41,823 nucleotides of DNA. It comes from an uncultured Caryophanales bacterium (GTDB taxonomy: Bacteria > Bacillota_I > Bacilli_A > RF39 > UBA660). This document shows, piece by piece, positions 16,593 through 24,242 of the stretch (positions are counted from its first letter, which is position 1; the number at the start of each line of letters is the position of its first letter). The translations under genes and the position numbers were made by a program. The stretch is taken from the NCBI GenBank assembly GCA_947168625.1, contig CAMVMQ010000003.1, forward strand, positions 1 through 41,823, read 5' to 3'. The notes beneath the pieces were generated by a model. The model was not told the DNA's origin. It did not search any database and saw only the letters and a program-made list of their open reading frames with translations.

Positions 16593-16817
16593 ATTTTCTT
16601 CAAGTAACTTTTTGGCAAATTCCATGGATACTAAATCAAATTCATTTTCATCGTTTAATCTTTCATAGAAGTCCTCGTTATTCTCTGTAACAATTTTACG
16701 ATAGCAAATATTAGTTGGATCTTCTACCTCTGAAAAAAGAGTATAAATCACATCATTTATTTTTAATTCTTTTATTATAGCGTATTCTTTATTATCATCT
16801 AAAATAATTGTATACAT
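16587..16817 (-). CDS. YrzB-like DUF1292 protein
   Basis: A 76-residue protein matching the DUF1292 (YrzB) pattern: an N-terminal strand pair MYTIILDDNKEY, then YTLFSEVEDPTNICYRKIVTE and an acidic C-terminal half. Members are small soluble proteins of unknown function, often near the ruvX/alaS region, which is not seen here. The ATG at 16817 has AAGGAG about 6 nt upstream; the longer frame to 16835 lacks a ribosome site. It starts at the very end of the upstream membrane gene, so the two are coupled. Confidence 0.8.
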   Translation of the reverse strand: MYTIILDDNKEYAIIKELKINDVIYTLFSEVEDPTNICYRKIVTENNEDFYERLNDENEFDLVSMEFAKKLLEENK

Positions 16818-16818
16818 A

Positions 16819-17508
16819 TTATTGACTCCTTCCACCTATATTTGTATCATAATAAGTTTCGTTCTCATCTATAAAAGTACTTTCATTTAATGACTGGGCA
16901 ATCTCTTTCTTAGCTAGATTATATAACATACTATAATTAGGATATCCATTTGAATCAATAACACCGTTAATACGACAATATTGATTAAAATCAGTATAAT
17001 AATGTCCTTTATCATTAAAAATTTCAATATTTTGCACCAATTTATCCATTTCACGATAATCTATTAAATCATAGTAACACGAAGCATCTACAAAAGTAAA
17101 ATCAGCTGTTGCAATATTTGCATAATCCCTTGCACTTGTATTATCGTTAATTTTTAATTCACCTTTTTCATTAAGAAAAGCAAGGTTATTATCAATTAAT
17201 TTTTCTTGTGCTGATTTAAGTTCAGCATTATATTTACTATTAATTGTTGAAGCTTTCTGTAGCTTACTACCTATATCAACTCCAAGTAAGCTAGCTACTA
17301 AACCAATAGCTACTACTCCAGTAGTAAACACTCTTTTATTTATAACTATTTTATTTTCCTTATTTTTTCTTTTCCCTTTTACTGGGATTCTTGTTTTTGT
17401 TGAAGATTCTCCTTGACTAATTGTTCTATCAACGATTTCATTTCTATGCTGTGCTTTATTAACAATTCTCACCAATGTATCTTCATCGTATGTATCATTA
17501 ACTCTCAT
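16819..17508 (-). CDS. Single-pass membrane protein, unknown function
   Basis: Not recognised. 229 residues: a basic cytoplasmic N-terminal part of about 75 residues rich in Lys/Arg, one membrane segment near residues 78-96 (VFTTGVVAIGLVASLLGV), a short coiled stretch (about 100-125), and an exported domain with several Tyr and two Cys near residues 146 and 184. AGGAGG precedes the ATG. It lies downstream of clpB but after a strong terminator, so it likely has its own promoter. A sporulation or envelope role is possible but unsupported. Confidence 0.7.
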   Translation of the reverse strand: MRVNDTYDEDTLVRIVNKAQHRNEIVDRTISQGESSTKTRIPVKGKRKNKENKIVINKRVFTTGVVAIGLVASLLGVDIGSKLQKASTINSKYNAELKSAQEKLIDNNLAFLNEKGELKINDNTSARDYANIATADFTFVDASCYYDLIDYREMDKLVQNIEIFNDKGHYYTDFNQYCRINGVIDSNGYPNYSMLYNLAKKEIAQSLNESTFIDENETYYDTNIGGRSQ

Positions 17509-17544
17509 TTTATATACCTCCTATGATAAATATAGACTAAAAAG

Positions 17545-17576
17545 AAACTAATGTCAATATTGATTGACATTAGTTT
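17545..17576 (-). terminator. Terminator of clpB
   Basis: A perfect 14-bp stem (17545-17558 with 17563-17576) and loop of four, followed on the minus strand by CTTTTTAG. It starts four bases after the clpB stop. Confidence 0.8.
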
Positions 17577-17579
17577 ACA

Positions 17580-19697
17580 TTAATTTGTATTTAGAATAAG
17601 TTTATTATCCTTAATATCGATAGTAATGGTTTCACCATATTTAATTTTATTATTAATTATATCTTCAGCAATTAAGGTTTCAATATTTTTTTGGACATAT
17701 CTTTTAATTGGTCTTGCACCATATTTTTCATCATAAGCGTTGTTAATAATGTATTCTTTTGCTTCTTCGGTTATTAATAGATGTAGATTATTATTTATAA
17801 GTCTCTTTTCAGTGTCTTTAATAATTTTATCAAGGATTTCTTTTATAGTATTTTTAGATAGTGCGTTAAAGAAAACTATTTCATCAATTCGATTAATGAA
17901 CTCTGGTTTAAAAGTATTTCTTAATTCTCCTAGTATTAATTCTCTAGAATCTTTTTTACCATCAAGAATATATTCACTACCAAGGTTTGATGTCATTATT
18001 ATAATTGTATTTTTAAAGTCAACTGTTCTACCTTGACCATCTGTAATTCTTCCGTCATCTAGTATTTGAAGAAGTACGTTAAAGATATCTTTATGGGCTT
18101 TTTCTATTTCATCAAATAGAATAATGGAGTAGGGATTACGCCTTACAGCTTCAGTTAGTTGGCCACCTTCATCATAACCAACATATCCCGGAGGAGCTCC
18201 GATTAATCTAGAAACAGTATGACTTTCCATGTATTCAGACATATCAATTCTAATCATATGTCTTTCATCATCAAATAATTCATAAGCTAAAGTTCTTGCA
18301 ACTTCTGTTTTACCTGTACCAGTGGGTCCTAAAAAGATAAAGGAACCAATTGGTCTATTAGGATCTTTGATACCAGCACGCGATCTCATAATGGCATCAC
18401 TTACTAATTTTAAAGCTTCATCTTGACCTTTAACCCTTTTCTTCATATTATCCTCTAGATTAAGAATCTTTTCTTTATCTCCTTTAGTTAGCTTTGAAAC
18501 AGGAATATTTGTCCACTTCGATATAATAGCTGCTACTTCTTCTTCACCAACTGTGTCAGATAAGATATCATTTTTATTTCTTTCTTCTAATTCTTTTAAC
18601 TCTTTTTCTAATCGTGGAAGAGTACCATGTCTTAACTTAGCAGCAGATTCCAAATCATAATTATTTTCAGCTTGTTCTAATGAAAATGTAGCATTTTCTA
18701 TTTCTTCTTTTTTCTTACTAATTAAATTATTAATATTTTTCTCTTCTTCCCATTTAGCACGTAAATCTTTTTCTTCATTTTTTAGTTTTTCTAGTTCTTC
18801 ATTAATTACATTAATTCTATTTTTTGATATATCATCTGTTTCTTTTTTTAGAGCCTCTTTTTCAACTTCTAAGGTCATTATCTTTCTTTCTAAAACATCA
18901 AGATCAGTAGGTACGGAATTCATTTGTACTTTAATAGTAGCACATGCTTCATCAATTAAATCGATTGCTTTATCAGGAAGATACCTATCAGTTATATATC
19001 GATCAGATAAAGTAGCAGCTGCAATTAGTGCTTTATCCTTAATATTTACTCCATGAAAGACTTCAAACTTAGATTTCAATCCTCTTAAAATTGTAATTGT
19101 ATCTAAAACGTTAGGCTCTTTTATTATTACTTTTTGAAATCTTCTTTCAAGAGCAGCATCTTTTTCAATATATTTACGATATTCATTTAAAGTAGTAGCA
19201 CCAATGCAATGTATTTCTCCACGGGCAAGCATTGGTTTTAACATATTACCAGCATCCATTGCTCCTTCCAAAGCACCAGCGCCAACAATCATATGAATCT
19301 CATCAATAAACATAATAATATTACCGTCAGATTCCTTAATCTCTTTAAGAACGGCCTTCAATCTTTCTTCGAATTCACCACGATATTTAGCTCCCGCAAT
19401 TAAGGAAGCCATATCTAATTCCCATATTTTCTTATCCCTTAAATTATCAGGAACATCACCTTTAATTATTCGTGTGGCTAGTCCCTCAATTATCGCGGTT
19501 TTACCAACGCCAGGCTCACCAATTAATACCGGATTATTTTTTGTTTTACGAGATAAAATTCTTGTAATACTTCTAATTTCCTCATCACGACCAATTACAG
19601 GATCTATTTTACCTTCTTTAGCAAGAAGAGTAATATCTCTTCCATACTTTTCAAGTGGTTTTTGCAAATTTTCTTCATACGGATTATTCATATTCAT
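17580..19697 (-). CDS. clpB: ClpB disaggregase lacking the N-terminal domain
   Basis: Hsp100 AAA+ chaperone that rescues aggregated proteins with the DnaK system. Two nucleotide-binding domains are intact: NBD1 with GEPGVGKT (60-67) and FIDEIH (about 130), NBD2 with GPTGTGKT (about 450) and LFDEIEKAH (about 520). The coiled-coil middle domain (about 265-390) marks it as ClpB. At 705 residues it lacks the ~150-residue N-domain of usual ClpB; Mollicutes ClpB is similarly short. The upstream sequence holds the promoter directly, so the N-domain is not encoded elsewhere nearby. Control by HrcA through the overlapping CIRCE is expected. Confidence 0.95.
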   Translation of the reverse strand: MNMNNPYEENLQKPLEKYGRDITLLAKEGKIDPVIGRDEEIRSITRILSRKTKNNPVLIGEPGVGKTAIIEGLATRIIKGDVPDNLRDKKIWELDMASLIAGAKYRGEFEERLKAVLKEIKESDGNIIMFIDEIHMIVGAGALEGAMDAGNMLKPMLARGEIHCIGATTLNEYRKYIEKDAALERRFQKVIIKEPNVLDTITILRGLKSKFEVFHGVNIKDKALIAAATLSDRYITDRYLPDKAIDLIDEACATIKVQMNSVPTDLDVLERKIMTLEVEKEALKKETDDISKNRINVINEELEKLKNEEKDLRAKWEEEKNINNLISKKKEEIENATFSLEQAENNYDLESAAKLRHGTLPRLEKELKELEERNKNDILSDTVGEEEVAAIISKWTNIPVSKLTKGDKEKILNLEDNMKKRVKGQDEALKLVSDAIMRSRAGIKDPNRPIGSFIFLGPTGTGKTEVARTLAYELFDDERHMIRIDMSEYMESHTVSRLIGAPPGYVGYDEGGQLTEAVRRNPYSIILFDEIEKAHKDIFNVLLQILDDGRITDGQGRTVDFKNTIIIMTSNLGSEYILDGKKDSRELILGELRNTFKPEFINRIDEIVFFNALSKNTIKEILDKIIKDTEKRLINNNLHLLITEEAKEYIINNAYDEKYGARPIKRYVQKNIETLIAEDIINNKIKYGETITIDIKDNKLILNTN

Positions 19698-19723
19698 AAT
19701 TAATCACCTTTCTTTCAAAACTA

Positions 19724-19751
19724 ATTATAACACTTTTTTAGCAATTGTCAA
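19724..19751 (-). promoter_or_regulatory. clpB promoter
   Basis: On the minus strand: TTGACA (19746-19751), 16-nt spacer, TATAAT (19724-19729). The -35 lies inside the CIRCE element. Confidence 0.85.
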
Positions 19752-19764
19752 GTGAGATTGCTAA
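19738..19764. promoter_or_regulatory. CIRCE element (HrcA operator)
   Basis: TTAGCAATT-N9-GATTGCTAA, arms at 19738-19746 and 19756-19764. It keeps the TTAGCA/TGCTAA ends and 9-nt spacer of CIRCE (TTAGCACTC-N9-GAGTGCTAA) and changes the inner two bases symmetrically. It overlaps the clpB -35. Confidence 0.85.
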
Positions 19765-19794
19765 AAAAATCAGCAAACAAATGGTTAAAAGTAA

Positions 19795-19823
19795 TTGAAT
19801 AATATATCTTGTTATGATATTAT
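19795..19823 (+). promoter_or_regulatory. Promoter of thyA-folA-tmk
   Basis: TTGAAT (19795-19800), 17-nt spacer, TATTAT (19818-19823), 20 nt before the thyA start. Confidence 0.5.
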
Positions 19824-19842
19824 TGAAATAGGAGTGTTAATA

Positions 19843-21009
19843 ATGACAGAGTTTGATAGAGAATATTTAAAATTAGTAAAAAAAATATTAGAAGAAGGAA
19901 TAGAGGTAGAGAATAGAACTGGTATTAATACAATCAAAATACCGGAGTATTCTTTTAAATTCGATTTAAGAAAAGAGGACCCGATACTAACTACAAAACA
20001 ATTTTATGCTAGGCAGGCTATTACAGAAATGCTTTGGATTTGGCAAATGGCTTCGAATGATGTTAGAGAACTTCATAAAAGAAATGTCCACATATGGGAT
20101 GAGTGGATGATAGATGAAGATGGTATTTATCGAATATATGAACCAGATACCAAAGAATATGACCCAAATAAAGTAGTTGAAGTAGAGGATCCATTAAGTG
20201 TTCCTATATCTGATCCTTTTGGTTTAAAACACAAATTTAAATCAAAACTAGATGAAAATGGAAATATCATGAAAGCTAAAAGTAAAAAAGAAGGTAAGAA
20301 CATAAAGAGTGCTAAATATTTTGGTAAAGAATATGCCAATACCATTGGTACTGCATATGGTTACATTGTTAATAGATATAAACATACTGAAAACTTAATT
20401 GAATCAATTAAAAATTATCCAACAACAGATAGAAGAAAAGTAAAAAGTTTATGGCAAGATGAATTTTTAAGAACTGCTGTCTTACCTTCATGCGTATGGA
20501 GTACTGAATGGAATGTCACAGGAAAAGAACTTAGTTTAATGGTACACCAGAGAAGCTGTGATGTACCATTAGGACTACCTTTTAACGTTACGCAGTATGC
20601 TTGTCTTTTAAAAATGATAGCACAAGTAACAGGACTGATACCTACAACTATATCATATTCCATAAATGATCCACATATATATGTTAATCAAATTGATGGA
20701 ATGAGAGAGCAGTTAAGAAGAGAAAATAAGTTTGATGAATTATCGAAAATAGATTTGAGTGAACTTCTTTCTTTAAAAAGAGAATATGAAAGTAAATTAT
20801 TAAATCTTGAGAAAGAATCATTAGAATACAAAAAATTAGACAGTGATATTAGAATTATAGATATGATAATAAATCCAGCAAAACCAAAATTATGGATTAA
20901 TCCCGATATTGATGATTTCTTTAAATTTGACAATTCTAAAGATTTAAAAGATGTAAAAATAGAAAATTATAAACATATGGGCAAACTGTCTATGGATGTT
21001 GCTCAGTAA
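19843..21009 (+). CDS. thyA: Thymidylate synthase, long form
   Basis: Folate-dependent methylation of dUMP to dTMP. The N-terminal NRTGINT loop (24-30), the catalytic Cys217 in LPSCVWS, the RSCDVPLGLPFN segment (228 onward) and DPHIYVNQ near residue 286 fit ThyA. At 388 residues it is longer than the usual 264-316: a charged insert lies at about 100-165 and a coiled-coil-like one at about 298-350. The residue after the catalytic Cys is Val rather than His. AGGAG precedes the ATG at 19843; the frame from 19795 overlaps the promoter. It heads the thyA-folA-tmk operon. Confidence 0.93.
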   Translation: MTEFDREYLKLVKKILEEGIEVENRTGINTIKIPEYSFKFDLRKEDPILTTKQFYARQAITEMLWIWQMASNDVRELHKRNVHIWDEWMIDEDGIYRIYEPDTKEYDPNKVVEVEDPLSVPISDPFGLKHKFKSKLDENGNIMKAKSKKEGKNIKSAKYFGKEYANTIGTAYGYIVNRYKHTENLIESIKNYPTTDRRKVKSLWQDEFLRTAVLPSCVWSTEWNVTGKELSLMVHQRSCDVPLGLPFNVTQYACLLKMIAQVTGLIPTTISYSINDPHIYVNQIDGMREQLRRENKFDELSKIDLSELLSLKREYESKLLNLEKESLEYKKLDSDIRIIDMIINPAKPKLWINPDIDDFFKFDNSKDLKDVKIENYKHMGKLSMDVAQ

Positions 21010-21019
21010 GGAGAAAATT

Positions 21020-21514
21020 ATGGATAATATTAGTTTAATAGCCGCTATTGGAAAGAATAATGAATTAGGATTAGATAATCATTTACTATGGCATATACCA
21101 GAGGATTTAGCCTTCTATAAAAAAATGACTTATGGTAAAAATGTAATTGTCGGAAGAAATACTTTATTTAGTATGCCAGCTAAAGCTTTTGATGGAAGAG
21201 TAGCATACGTTCTTTCTCCAGATAAATTAGATGTTAATTTTGACGTTAATTCTTTTGATTGCATAGAAAATTTACTTAAGTATATTGAAAATAGTAATGA
21301 TGAATTTATGGTAATTGGAGGAGCATCAATCTATAAACAATTTCTTCCTTATGTAAAAACTATGTATCTTACAGAAGTTAATGATTATTTTGATGCTGAT
21401 ACATTTTTTCCAGATTTTGATGTTAATGACTATGATGTTACCTTAATGGGAGAATATCAAGAGGGTAATTTAAATTATGTCCGAAATAAATACGTTAGAA
21501 AGAGAGATAAATAA
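21020..21514 (+). CDS. folA: Dihydrofolate reductase
   Basis: Regenerates tetrahydrofolate used up by ThyA. 164 residues. Motifs seen: ISLIAAIGKNNELGLDNHLLWHIPEDLAF, covering the N-terminal strand, Met20-like loop and the conserved substrate Asp/Glu (PED), then VIVGRNT near residue 43 and the NADPH motif VIGGASIYKQFLP near residue 101. AAGGAG stands just before the ATG at 21020; the longer frame from 20996 lies within thyA. It is translated between thyA and tmk, ending on the tmk start (TAATG). Confidence 0.95.
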   Translation: MDNISLIAAIGKNNELGLDNHLLWHIPEDLAFYKKMTYGKNVIVGRNTLFSMPAKAFDGRVAYVLSPDKLDVNFDVNSFDCIENLLKYIENSNDEFMVIGGASIYKQFLPYVKTMYLTEVNDYFDADTFFPDFDVNDYDVTLMGEYQEGNLNYVRNKYVRKRDK

Positions 21515-22188
21515 TGGGAAAATTAATCGTTATAGAAGGTTCTTGTGATTCAGTAGGAAAAAGTACACAGTATAAGTTGCTGGTTGATTATTTAATTGGC
21601 AAAAAATATAATGTTATTCAACACCATTTTCCAAGCTATGGTACATATCAAGGAAGGGCAGTAGAAGAATATCTTAAAGGAAACTTCGGAAAAATAAGCG
21701 GACTTTCTCCATATTTTGTTAATAATTTGTATGCACAAGATAGAGCAATTACATGGGAAAATGGGCTAAAAGAAGAATATAAAAAAGGGGGCATTATTGT
21801 ATTAGATAGATATACCACTTCTTCATTAATATATCAGTCAACCTCAATCGATAATCAAAAAGAAAGAAATAGCTTTATTGATTATATTGATGATTATGAG
21901 TACAATAAACTTGGGTTACCAAGGCCTGATTTAGTAATCTTCTTGCATGTTCCTTTTGAATTGGCAAGAAACTTAAAGAAAAAAAGAAAACAAAATAGTG
22001 GAATTAAAGATGATATTCACGAAAAAGACTTAGAATTCATGAAAAAAGTATCTGATACATCAGTATATATTGCCAAGAAATACAATTGGAATTTTATCGA
22101 ATGTTCAAATGGAAAAGAAATGCTTAGTATTGAAGAAATACATCATAAAATTTGTGATTTAGTCACAAAAAAAATAGGTTCAAAATAG
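21514..22188 (+). CDS. tmk: Thymidylate kinase
   Basis: Phosphorylates dTMP to dTDP. P-loop at about residues 8-18 reads EGSCDSVGKST, in place of the common ExxDGAGKST; the DRYTTSSLIYQ motif near residue 98 and a lid with KKKRKQNSGIKDDIHE near residue 157 fit dTMP kinase. 224 residues, slightly longer than usual. The gene ends the thyA-folA-tmk operon, which makes and activates dTMP in one unit, and its ATG overlaps the folA stop. Confidence 0.9.
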   Translation: MGKLIVIEGSCDSVGKSTQYKLLVDYLIGKKYNVIQHHFPSYGTYQGRAVEEYLKGNFGKISGLSPYFVNNLYAQDRAITWENGLKEEYKKGGIIVLDRYTTSSLIYQSTSIDNQKERNSFIDYIDDYEYNKLGLPRPDLVIFLHVPFELARNLKKKRKQNSGIKDDIHEKDLEFMKKVSDTSVYIAKKYNWNFIECSNGKEMLSIEEIHHKICDLVTKKIGSK

Positions 22189-22200
22189 AACCTATTTTTT
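22173..22200. terminator. Bidirectional terminator (tmk / CotZ-like)
   Basis: Stem AATAGGTTC (22173-22181) with GAACCTATT (22188-22196), loop of six, then a T-run; A-run on the other side serves the convergent gene. Confidence 0.85.
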
Positions 22201-22618
22201 ATAGACAATCTACATATGTATCATCTAAGCATCTAAGTACACAAACACAATTTAAATTAATAGTAAAGAATGAGTTAGTTGCTTCATATGGAAAAGTACT
22301 CGTTGTATCTGTATTTGGTGCTAGTACTCTACATGTTGCACAGCAATCATCTAATTTTTCTAAACGAAAGACAGTACTTGTTTCAGTAACAGCAGGATCC
22401 TTACTAATAGGCATGGCTAGAGGAGTATTACCTCCTTGGCAAGTATATAATACAATAGGTCTTGTATTATAATATAAACTACTATTCTGTCCTAAGAATC
22501 CACGGTCACATGTTTCTAAGCAGCAGTCACTTTGACAAACACTTTGTTGAAGTAAAAGAATAACCTTTAAGATTTCCGCTATACAATTTTCACATGAATT
22601 TTTGTCATTATTACACAT
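22199..22618 (-). CDS. Spore coat protein, CotY/CotZ-like
   Basis: A 139-residue cysteine-rich protein (about 14 Cys) resembling CotZ/CotY, which build the spore crust/outer coat lattice by disulfides. The N-terminus has CNNDKNSCENCIAEILKVIL and then CQSDCCLETC, as in CotZ (…CVxEVLxxIL…DCC…SC). Later strands VLYTCQGG and VFRLEKLDDCCATCRVL continue the pattern. The ATG at 22618 is used; a GTG at 22627 overlaps the GGGGTGG ribosome site. A sigma-K-like -10 (CATAAGTTA) lies 29 nt upstream, at the edge of a long palindrome. A late mother-cell role is inferred. Confidence 0.8.
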   Translation of the reverse strand: MCNNDKNSCENCIAEILKVILLLQQSVCQSDCCLETCDRGFLGQNSSLYYNTRPIVLYTCQGGNTPLAMPISKDPAVTETSTVFRLEKLDDCCATCRVLAPNTDTTSTFPYEATNSFFTINLNCVCVLRCLDDTYVDCL

Positions 22619-22646
22619 ATAATCCACCCCTTTTTTATATTCAATA

Positions 22647-22655
22647 TAACTTATG
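22647..22655 (-). promoter_or_regulatory. Sigma-K-like -10 element for the coat gene
   Basis: On the minus strand CATAAGTTA fits the sigma-K -10 pattern CATA-N3-TA. No AC-type -35 was found at the usual distance, so support is partial. Confidence 0.35.
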
Positions 22656-22679
22656 CATTTTTATAATAAAAATGCATAA
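22651..22679. repeat. 29-bp perfect dyad between divergent sporulation genes
   Basis: Arms of 13 bp (22651-22663 with 22667-22679) around a TAA centre; each arm contains the palindrome ATGCAT. It lies between the divergent CotZ-like and yqfC genes, so it is not a terminator of either. An operator or a leader hairpin is possible. Confidence 0.7.
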
Positions 22680-22703
22680 TGAATACCTAATATAGTTAAT
22701 TAT

Positions 22704-22733
22704 TTCATAATGCTTTAAATAAGTTCATATATT
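22704..22733 (+). promoter_or_regulatory. Putative sigma-E promoter of yqfC-yqfD
   Basis: TTCATAAT (22704-22711), 14-nt spacer, CATATATT (22726-22733). This resembles the sigma-E pattern (TCATATT/CATACAAT). The start point would fall on or next to the ATG at 22739. Confidence 0.45.
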
Positions 22734-22738
22734 GTATT

Positions 22739-22987
22739 ATGAAAAAGAATAAATTATTTCGTCTAATAGATGATTATGCAACTGAAAAGACTTTTAAAAT
22801 TAGTTATAAAATTAATAATCTAGATGTAGTAAATTACACTAAAATAATAGATTTTTCATCAACATTAATCTCCTTTTCATATAAAAACACATTATATTAT
22901 GTCGAAGGAGAAAATCTAGTTATATCAAAAATGATGGAAGATGAAATATTAATTACTGGTAATATTAAGAAAATCAGTTTTAAGTAA
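22739..22987 (+). CDS. yqfC: Sporulation protein YqfC
   Basis: An 82-residue YqfC-family protein, a sigma-E regulon member of unknown molecular function, nearly always paired with yqfD. The strand-rich pattern ends with the family-like MMEDEILITGNIKKISF. There is no Shine-Dalgarno sequence before the ATG, and the sigma-E-like -10 box ends only five bases before it. No later ATG would keep the family length. The start is therefore either leaderless or the promoter call is wrong. yqfD follows after 14 nt. Confidence 0.85.
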   Translation: MKKNKLFRLIDDYATEKTFKISYKINNLDVVNYTKIIDFSSTLISFSYKNTLYYVEGENLVISKMMEDEILITGNIKKISFK

Positions 22988-23001
22988 AGGGTGATTTTTT
23001 T

Positions 23002-24183
23002 ATGAAAGAAAAACTTATGAAAGCCTTTTCAAGTAATATCTTAATAAGTATTAAAGGGAAAAATATTAATAATTTTATAAAGAGATTAATTAGTTATAAT
23101 ATTAATATATTGAATGTAAAAATGATTTCATATAAAGAAGCTGAATTAATAGTCAAATATCAAGATATAAATAAAATAAGAAAATATAAAAGTATATATG
23201 AAATTAACATAAAAAAATATTATGGATGGATTTATCTCCTAAAATTTATAAAGAAAAACATATATTTATTCTTCTTTCTAATAATTGCAATAATATTTCT
23301 TTCGATACTGTCTAATATTATCTTTAAAGTTGAAGTAATTCATTCTAACAAAAGCATAGTTAATCTAGTAAAAAAAGAGTTAGAAGAATATGGTATAAAA
23401 AAATATTCATTTATTAAAAGGTATGATGAAATACAGAAAATAGAGAAAAAGATTTTAGAAAATAATAAAGACAAACTAGAATGGATGGAAATTATACAAA
23501 ATGGAACAAAATATACCGTAAGACTAGAAGAGCGTCTTATTAACAAAAAGATAGATAATGAAAAAAAATATGACATTATATCATCAAAAAATGCAATTAT
23601 TAAAGAGATAATTGCCAATAAAGGAGAAAAAAATAAACTAATTAACTCTTATGTCAAAAAGGGAGATGTAATAATTTCATCATCGATTACACTTCCTAAT
23701 AGCGAAAAAACTCTTGTTGGAGCGGAAGGATATGTAATAGGTGAAGTTTGGTATAATGTTCATATAGAAATGCCTTATCATTATCATGAAGTACTATATA
23801 CAGGGAAAAAAAGAGATGTATTAGTATTTAGTCTGTTTAATAAAAAGATACCATTCTTTAACTTTCATGAATATAAGTCCTTTGATAGAGATGTTAAAAC
23901 TATTTTTAATAATATAATATCTCCAATCTCATTATATAAGGAGAACCAATATGAAACGATAGTTATAGATAAAATATATACCAAAGAAGAAGCAAAAAAA
24001 CTTGCCAAAGAAAAAGTTGAAAAAAAACTAAAAGAGAATAATAAGAATATTATCGATATTTCTAATATAATTATAAGAAGTGAATATAGTGATAAAAAGA
24101 AAATTTCATTAGATTTGTTCGTTTCATCAATTGAAAACATTACTCAGTACAAAGAGGTAATATCAACAGAAATATTAGAGTAA
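23002..24183 (+). CDS. yqfD: Sporulation protein YqfD
   Basis: A 393-residue YqfD family protein, made in the mother cell during sporulation. N-terminal cytoplasmic domain of about 75 residues, one membrane segment near 88-110 (IYLFFFLIIAIIFLSILSNIIF), and a large domain beyond it. The YqfD signature is visible in VKKGDVIISS (about 222) and GYVIGEVWYNV (about 243). In many Bacillota phoH and ybeY follow; here an unrelated HExxH protein does. Ribosome site AAGGGTGA precedes the ATG. Confidence 0.88.
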   Translation: MKEKLMKAFSSNILISIKGKNINNFIKRLISYNINILNVKMISYKEAELIVKYQDINKIRKYKSIYEINIKKYYGWIYLLKFIKKNIYLFFFLIIAIIFLSILSNIIFKVEVIHSNKSIVNLVKKELEEYGIKKYSFIKRYDEIQKIEKKILENNKDKLEWMEIIQNGTKYTVRLEERLINKKIDNEKKYDIISSKNAIIKEIIANKGEKNKLINSYVKKGDVIISSSITLPNSEKTLVGAEGYVIGEVWYNVHIEMPYHYHEVLYTGKKRDVLVFSLFNKKIPFFNFHEYKSFDRDVKTIFNNIISPISLYKENQYETIVIDKIYTKEEAKKLAKEKVEKKLKENNKNIIDISNIIIRSEYSDKKKISLDLFVSSIENITQYKEVISTEILE

Positions 24184-24184
24184 C

Positions 24185-24213
24185 TTTACTTTTTAAGCAA
24201 TATAAGGTATAAT
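24185..24213 (+). promoter_or_regulatory. Promoter of the HEYVH protein gene
   Basis: TTTACT (24185-24190), 17-nt spacer, TATAAT (24208-24213), with GGGGGG as ribosome site at 24231-24236. Confidence 0.6.
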
Positions 24214-24242
24214 ACTTTTCACCTGAAAAAGGGGGGAAAGTT

